Origin: Pilaira anomala | Taxonomy: Eukaryota; Mucoromycota; Mucoromycetes; Mucorales; Mucoraceae | Assembly: GCA_025716855.1 (NCBI GenBank) | Contig: JAIXMQ010000050.1 | Coordinates: 62,001-126,000 of the forward strand | DNA: 64,000 bases | Reading direction: 5' to 3' | Shown: positions 59,045 through 64,000 of the stretch, piece by piece | How positions within the stretch are numbered: the stretch's first letter is position 1 | Layout of the letters: each line of letters starts with the position of its first letter | Program-made: the position numbers and the translations under genes | Notes under the pieces: generated by a model | The model's input: the letters and a program-made list of their open reading frames with translations, nothing else | Databases searched by the model: none | What the model was told of the DNA's origin: nothing

Positions 59045-62000
59045 ATGACAGCGAACCAGACATTCACTCGTAAAGTAAGTAATGACAAAAGATAAGAAAA
59101 AAAGATATAAATTTATGTTTATAGACAACATTGACAAGTCTAAATAATATTTCTTTTTCAGGAGTTGGAAGAAAGGTTTCCACCCATTCAAGTGAAACTT
59201 CAACCTTGGCGTTTCCCCACGTCAGTAAAATGTATCAAAGGTAAGCTTACGTCCCTTACAGGCCAAGTCATATATATTGTAGAGTTTCAAGGTGGCCAAG
59301 TTAGACAGGTATAAAATTTCTCCTTTTTTTTATCTATTTATTTGATTGTTTATCTCCTTCTAATATAAATTTTAGATTTCTTCCAAAAACTTTTATGGGG
59401 CGAATAAGAAGATAGTTGAAGAATTTGAGTTACTTCAATTCCGTAGACATGATTCAGATGTAAAAAAGAGATTAAAAGTGTTTCAATCAGAAGCCAAACC
59501 ACAGAAACGAGTACGATTTCAGTTAGATCATGATGATTTTTCACCAAGCATATCTAGCCCAAATTATAGTTCAGAAGAGAAAGAAGAAGATTCTGAGGAA
59601 GAAGATTCTGAGGAGGAAGAAGAGGAAATAACAGACAGATCACTTTTGAGAAGTGGACGTAAAGTTAAACGATCTCAATCATTTGAAAGCGAATTTCCAA
59701 CTGCTAAACTTGGACAATCAAAAAAAAAGGAGTATACAGTACGAGTACCAGTTCCTACTGATGAAGATGTGATTAAACACCATTCTATTTACTGTTACCG
59801 TTGCAATCAAAGAGGTAATTATGATGGTCCATTAGATGTACCTCTTGGCGCTGAACCAAAAAGATGTCGCCTCTTATTCTGTAAATCATGTTCATATTCA
59901 ATTCACAATAATTGTTTACCTTCGTCAACTAATTCATACTTTAATGCTGGTGAAATGACATGTGTTAAATGTCAAAGAAATAATGACTGCATTGAATGTA
60001 AAAAGAATATTGAGGATAAATCAAACCCAAAAGAGATATCATTTCGCTGTAATTTTTGTTATAGAGGATTTCACGAAAAATGTATCAAAAAAGGAGTTTC
60101 ATCTTCATTAGCTTATAAAGTGGATGATTTGAATTTGGATAGATTATATAAGAGTGGTACTTGTGTGGAATGTGAAACGTTTGGTGAAACTCCTGGTACT
60201 ATTTTAGCAGAAAGAAAGATCAATGATAAGACAGAATTTTTAATCAAGTGGAAAAATGTTTCTTATCGTCATACTAACTGGGTAACCGAAAGTTGGATGC
60301 AAGGAGCTCAAAGCTCTGCTCACAGAGCTTATCTTAAAAAGTCAAAGAATGGTCCTATTTTACCAAAAAATGAAATTCCTGTTGAATGGACTATTGTTGA
60401 TAGAATATTGAGTGTTGAGTGGGAAAATAATCAAAAGATTAAACCAAAACGTATTTTAGCTGTTTTCAAAGACACCAGTTATGAAGATGGTATATATATG
60501 TATATATAAATATATATTTGTTTAAATAGAACAATAACATATTTAATCCTTTCTATTTTTATACTTTTTCTATATTTAGCTATTTGGGATGAACCACCTT
60601 CAGAAGAAGAAAAAGATTTGTATCCTCATTATGAAGCTGCACTTAAAAGATATATCCAAGCTTCTCAAGTAAAGCCTCCTCATGGTGTAACAAAGTTAAT
60701 TGCAGATGTACGTAAACTTGCAAAAACTGAAAAATATGAAAAACATGAATTGAAATCACAACCTGATTTCATCCAAGGTGGCAAATTAATGAAGCATCAA
60801 ATGGAAGCACTAAAGTAAGTTCTATATATATATATATATATATAACGAATTAATAACACATTTAATTTTATTTTAGTTGGCTATTATATCAATGGGAAGA
60901 CAAGAAATCTTGTATTCTTGCTGATGATATGGGTTTAGGTAAAACAATTCAAATCATTAGTTATTTGTATGTTTTGTTTAAAAAGTACAATATCTATCCA
61001 TTTGTTATTGTTGTTCCTAACAGTACTGCTACCAATTGGATTCGTGAATTTAATAAGTGGGCTCCCGAGCTTGTTGTTGCTCCTTTCTTTGGTGGCCAAG
61101 TAGGTCGTAAATTAGCTTTGGATAATGAAATCTTTGATGCACATATGAATCTCAAATGTCATGTTGTTGTCACAACTTATGAATCTTCTATGGAAACTTC
61201 TAAACTTCAAAACTTATTTTGGGCTGTTATGGTAGTGGATGAATCTCAACGTTTAAAGAATGATGAATCTTTATTGTTCAAGACACTCAAAAAGTATAAT
61301 ACAGATCAAATTACATTATTGAGTGGTACCCCGCTTCAAAATAATTTACGGGAATTATTCAATATCATGAACTTTATTCAACCAAAGGAATTTCATGGCA
61401 GTCAAGCAGGTGATTATACAGATATGACTAGAGCTAAAATAGATGATCTTCATAAACGTTTAAGGCCTCATTTCTTAAGACGTACAAAAGAAGAAGTGCT
61501 GAAGACTTTACCACCCAAATACGAATTAATCGTACCTATCTCAATGACACCCCTTCAAAAGGAAGTTTACAAACAATGTCTTAGCAGAGAGATTTATGAA
61601 ACGCTTAATCTTGCTACTGGCTCAAAAGTACAAAAGGGTCTCAGTTCTATCTTTATGAACTTGAGAAAGGTTTTGAATCATCCTTATTTATTGGACGGTG
61701 TAGAAACACCTCAACCTACACTTGAAGAAACTCAAAACGCTATGATTAATGCTTGTGGAAAGTTAATTATGTTCCATCAAATGTTACCTAAACTCAAAGC
61801 TCAAGGACGTCGTGTTCTTTTGTTCTCTACCATGACACGTGCTTTGGATATCTTGGAAGATTATATGACATATGAAGGGATCAAGTATGTTCGCTTGGAT
61901 GGTTCATGTGATGAGCGTAATCGTGTACGTAGTATTGATGCATTCAACGCACCCAACTCAGAAATTGACGTCTTTTTACTATCTACGCGTGCAGGTGGTG

Positions 62001-64000
62001 TGGGTATCAATTTAGCTACAGCAGATACTATTATCATTTGGGATTCAGATTTTAATCCTCACGCTGATTTACAAGCCATTAGTCGTGCACATCGTATCGG
62101 ACAAAATGACATGGTCTTAATCTTTCGTTTTATGACACGTCTTACTGTCGAAGAAAAAGTTTTACAGATCGGTAAGAAAAAGATGGCCTTGGAACATGTA
62201 GTAGTTGAACGTATGAATGAAACTGAAGAGGAGCAAATTGAAGATATTGAGTCGATCCTTAAGTTTGGTGCTGAAGCCCTATTCGCTGATGATGATTCAA
62301 AAGATGTGCACTATGATTCTGCTGCCATTGACAGCTTGTTGGACCGCGAAAAGTATCGTGAAGCAGCTATTGAAAAGCAAAAACAAGAAATCGAAGCTGT
62401 TGAAGCAGGAAAGGCAAAGGCTGCTGAACAAGGTCTTAACTTTTCTTTTGCAAAAGTTTGGAAAGCAGATGGAACGGTAGATGAGCTTCCCTCCGATGCA
62501 GACGATGTTGAAGGAACTACCTCTGAAGATTTCTGGCAAAAGTTTTTGAAAGAAAGGGAACTTGAGGCAGAAAGAAAGAAAGAGGAAAAGAGATTAGCGG
62601 AAGAGAATCTTGGTAGAGGTGCACGTAAAAGAGCTGCAATTGTAAGTAAAATATTTATAGAGAAAAAAAAAATGTTCTTAACGTGTAATTTTATAGAAAT
62701 ACAGTGAAAACTATAAATATGCTGGTATAATGAAGGAGCCCGAAGATAATGATGGTGTGTTTACTGCTGACAATTTAGATGAGGATTACGACAATGATCT
62801 TTTACCTGTAGTAGGGCCCATCACGGAAGCTCAAACTATTAAGAAACAAAAGAAGCAAGCATTGGTAACACAAAGTCAGGGTTCAATAGTCGTATTTAAA
62901 GCGAATAAACCTGTAGTACCTTTCGAATTCGATGAAAATTACAGAGAGAATTTTTTCGCAGAAATATTTCACTATTCAGTCCCTTATTTACGTAGGATCA
63001 AATCTGTTTCTACTATAGCTTTTAATGACGGCTCAGCTGGAACTCCTGCTTATAATGCTACAGTACAGCAATTGTATTCCCAGTTAACTACTGAAATCAA
63101 CACTCGCTTTAGGGCACACTTTTTAAATCAGTATAATGAAGCTAAGAAGACACTGAAAGATACTTATGCTGTCGAAAGTCACTATCAAGGTCAAATAAAA
63201 CTTCTTAATGCTCATCTCACACGCCTCCACCAATTTATACAAAATGATTTATCGGCTCATTTTAGAGAATTATATGAAGCACGCAAGCAAGCAGAAAATG
63301 AAGCTGCTGTATCAGAACAAGCCCATGCTTTCGCTATTGAGAAACAAAAAATTGCTCAAAAACAAGCTGACCTTGCTCGAAAGAGAAGGCAACAAGAGCT
63401 TCAAAGAGAACAAGAGGAAAGAAATAAATCCCAAGCTGCCAAATTAAAAAAGATTACTTTGAAACAACAAAACCAACCAACTGCGGATACACAACCGACG
63501 CAGTTTATACCATCGCCTTATAGTCAAACTCCCGCCGCACTTATGAACGAAGCCCATAAACAATCACAAAATATAACTTCACAAAATGAGCAGCAAAATC
63601 AATTGTTAACACAACAAGAATTACAATCTCAACAAGCTCAATGGCTTGCTCATCAGCAGACATCCATACACTCTCATCAATCTGATCAACGAGATACCAC
63701 GGTGCAGGCTCATGCTGATACTCAATTAGAAGCACAACGAATTGCACAAATGGGAGCGCATTTGAGAAACCAATATAAAACACAATCTGCTCAACCACAA
63801 GATCAGCAGAATATCAAATTTAAACAAGCTCAGTTCTACTCGTATCTGCATTCTCAACAACAAGCTCAACAACAAGCTCAACAACAAGCTCAACAACAAG
63901 CTCAACAACAAGCTCAACAACAAGCTCAACAACAAGCTCAACAACAAGCTCAACAACAAGCGCAACAACTAGCACAGCGACTAGTACAACAACATGCACA
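59045..64000 (+). CDS. SNF2-family chromatin remodeller, Mi-2/CHD3- or Mit1-like (3' end beyond window)
   Basis: ATP-dependent nucleosome remodeller of the nucleus. Exon 1 is MTANQTFTRK (59045-59074). Later exons give a Cys-rich PHD-like double finger (YCYRCNQRGNYDG ... LLFCKSCSYSIHNNC, CVKCQRNNDCIECKKN, FRCNFCYRGFHEKC; 59790-60090), a chromo-like segment (FLIKWKNVSYRHTNWVTESW, 60238-60300) and the helicase core. Motif I is LADDMGLGKTIQI (60917-60955). The Walker B box reads DESQ in place of DEAH (VVDESQRLKN). Motif III is LLSGTPLQNN, and motifs V/VI are STRAGGVGINL and ISRAHRIGQ. Then come KKKMALEHVV, a coiled coil, and a very Gln-rich tail with a QQAQ repeat that runs off the window. The order PHD, chromo, SNF2 resembles Mi-2/CHD3 and S. 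pombe Mit1; which of these is uncertain. Confidence 0.88.
63854..63965 (+). repeat. 12-bp in-frame minisatellite coding QQAQ
   Basis: About nine nearly perfect copies of CAACAAGCTCAA in the tail of the remodeller. Each copy adds four residues without shifting the frame; the last copies have point changes. Confidence 0.92.

Noticed and set aside
1..64000. CRISPR arrays, operons, bacterial or organellar features
   Set aside because: No regularly spaced repeats with unique spacers, no polycistronic gene packing, and spliced eukaryotic genes throughout.

Overview
The window is AT-rich eukaryotic DNA with short GT-AG introns, long A/T homopolymer runs and no sign of operons. The protein set is fungal: a chitin synthase fused to a myosin-like motor, Mediator tail subunits, SET1, a PAN1-like EH protein and pyruvate decarboxylase. 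The style of the genes, together with decayed Tc1/mariner-like and LINE copies, suggests an early-diverging Mucoromycota (Mucorales-like) fungus. The species cannot be named from sequence alone.

Layout. 0.5-5.0 kb (minus): MED14. 5.0-14.4 kb: a gene-poor island holding a decayed OTU-like fragment, a broken Tc1/mariner transposase, three damaged copies of an unnamed multi-exon gene family, a 200-bp direct duplication, a 3' LINE fragment with a clear target-site duplication, and a second short insertion between 13-bp direct repeats. 14.4-25.8 kb (all plus): an NCLX-like cation/Ca2+ exchanger with a Q/H-rich loop, SET1, an IAH1-like GDSL esterase and a BAHD-type acyltransferase. 25.8-28.2 kb (minus): PAN1-like endocytic protein. 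29.0-29.7 kb (plus): CTR-type copper transporter. 31.0-32.0 kb (plus): an unrecognised gene. 32.6-36.5 kb (minus): a probable MED5/NUT1. 36.5-39.6 kb: gene-poor. 39.6-44.4 kb (plus): long-chain acyl-CoA synthetase and an F-box/beta-propeller-like protein. 44.5-46.0 kb (minus): a low-complexity protein with four PAM2-like motifs. 46.0-48.9 kb: gene-poor. 48.9-50.6 kb (plus): pyruvate decarboxylase. 50.9-52.1 kb (minus): ankyrin-repeat protein. 52.3-58.7 kb (minus): myosin-motor chitin synthase. 59.0-64.0 kb (plus, cut by the window edge): a SNF2-type chromatin remodeller with PHD-like and chromo-like regions.

Most genes are ordinary housekeeping functions: transcription and chromatin (MED14, SET1, probable MED5, Mi-2/Mit1-like ATPase), cell wall and endocytosis (chitin synthase, PAN1), metal and calcium transport, and lipid, ester or fermentative metabolism. 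Several neighbours are convergent with gaps under 100 bp, so overlapping transcripts are likely.

The best candidate for something undescribed is the family in the 7.4-12.9 kb island. Its copies share exons that differ mainly at synonymous positions. One copy carries a P-D...E-V-K signature like that of PD-(D/E)XK nucleases; another has lost the lysine. All three copies here look broken, so a working version must be sought elsewhere in the genome. All assignments were made by reading the sequence, with no database search.
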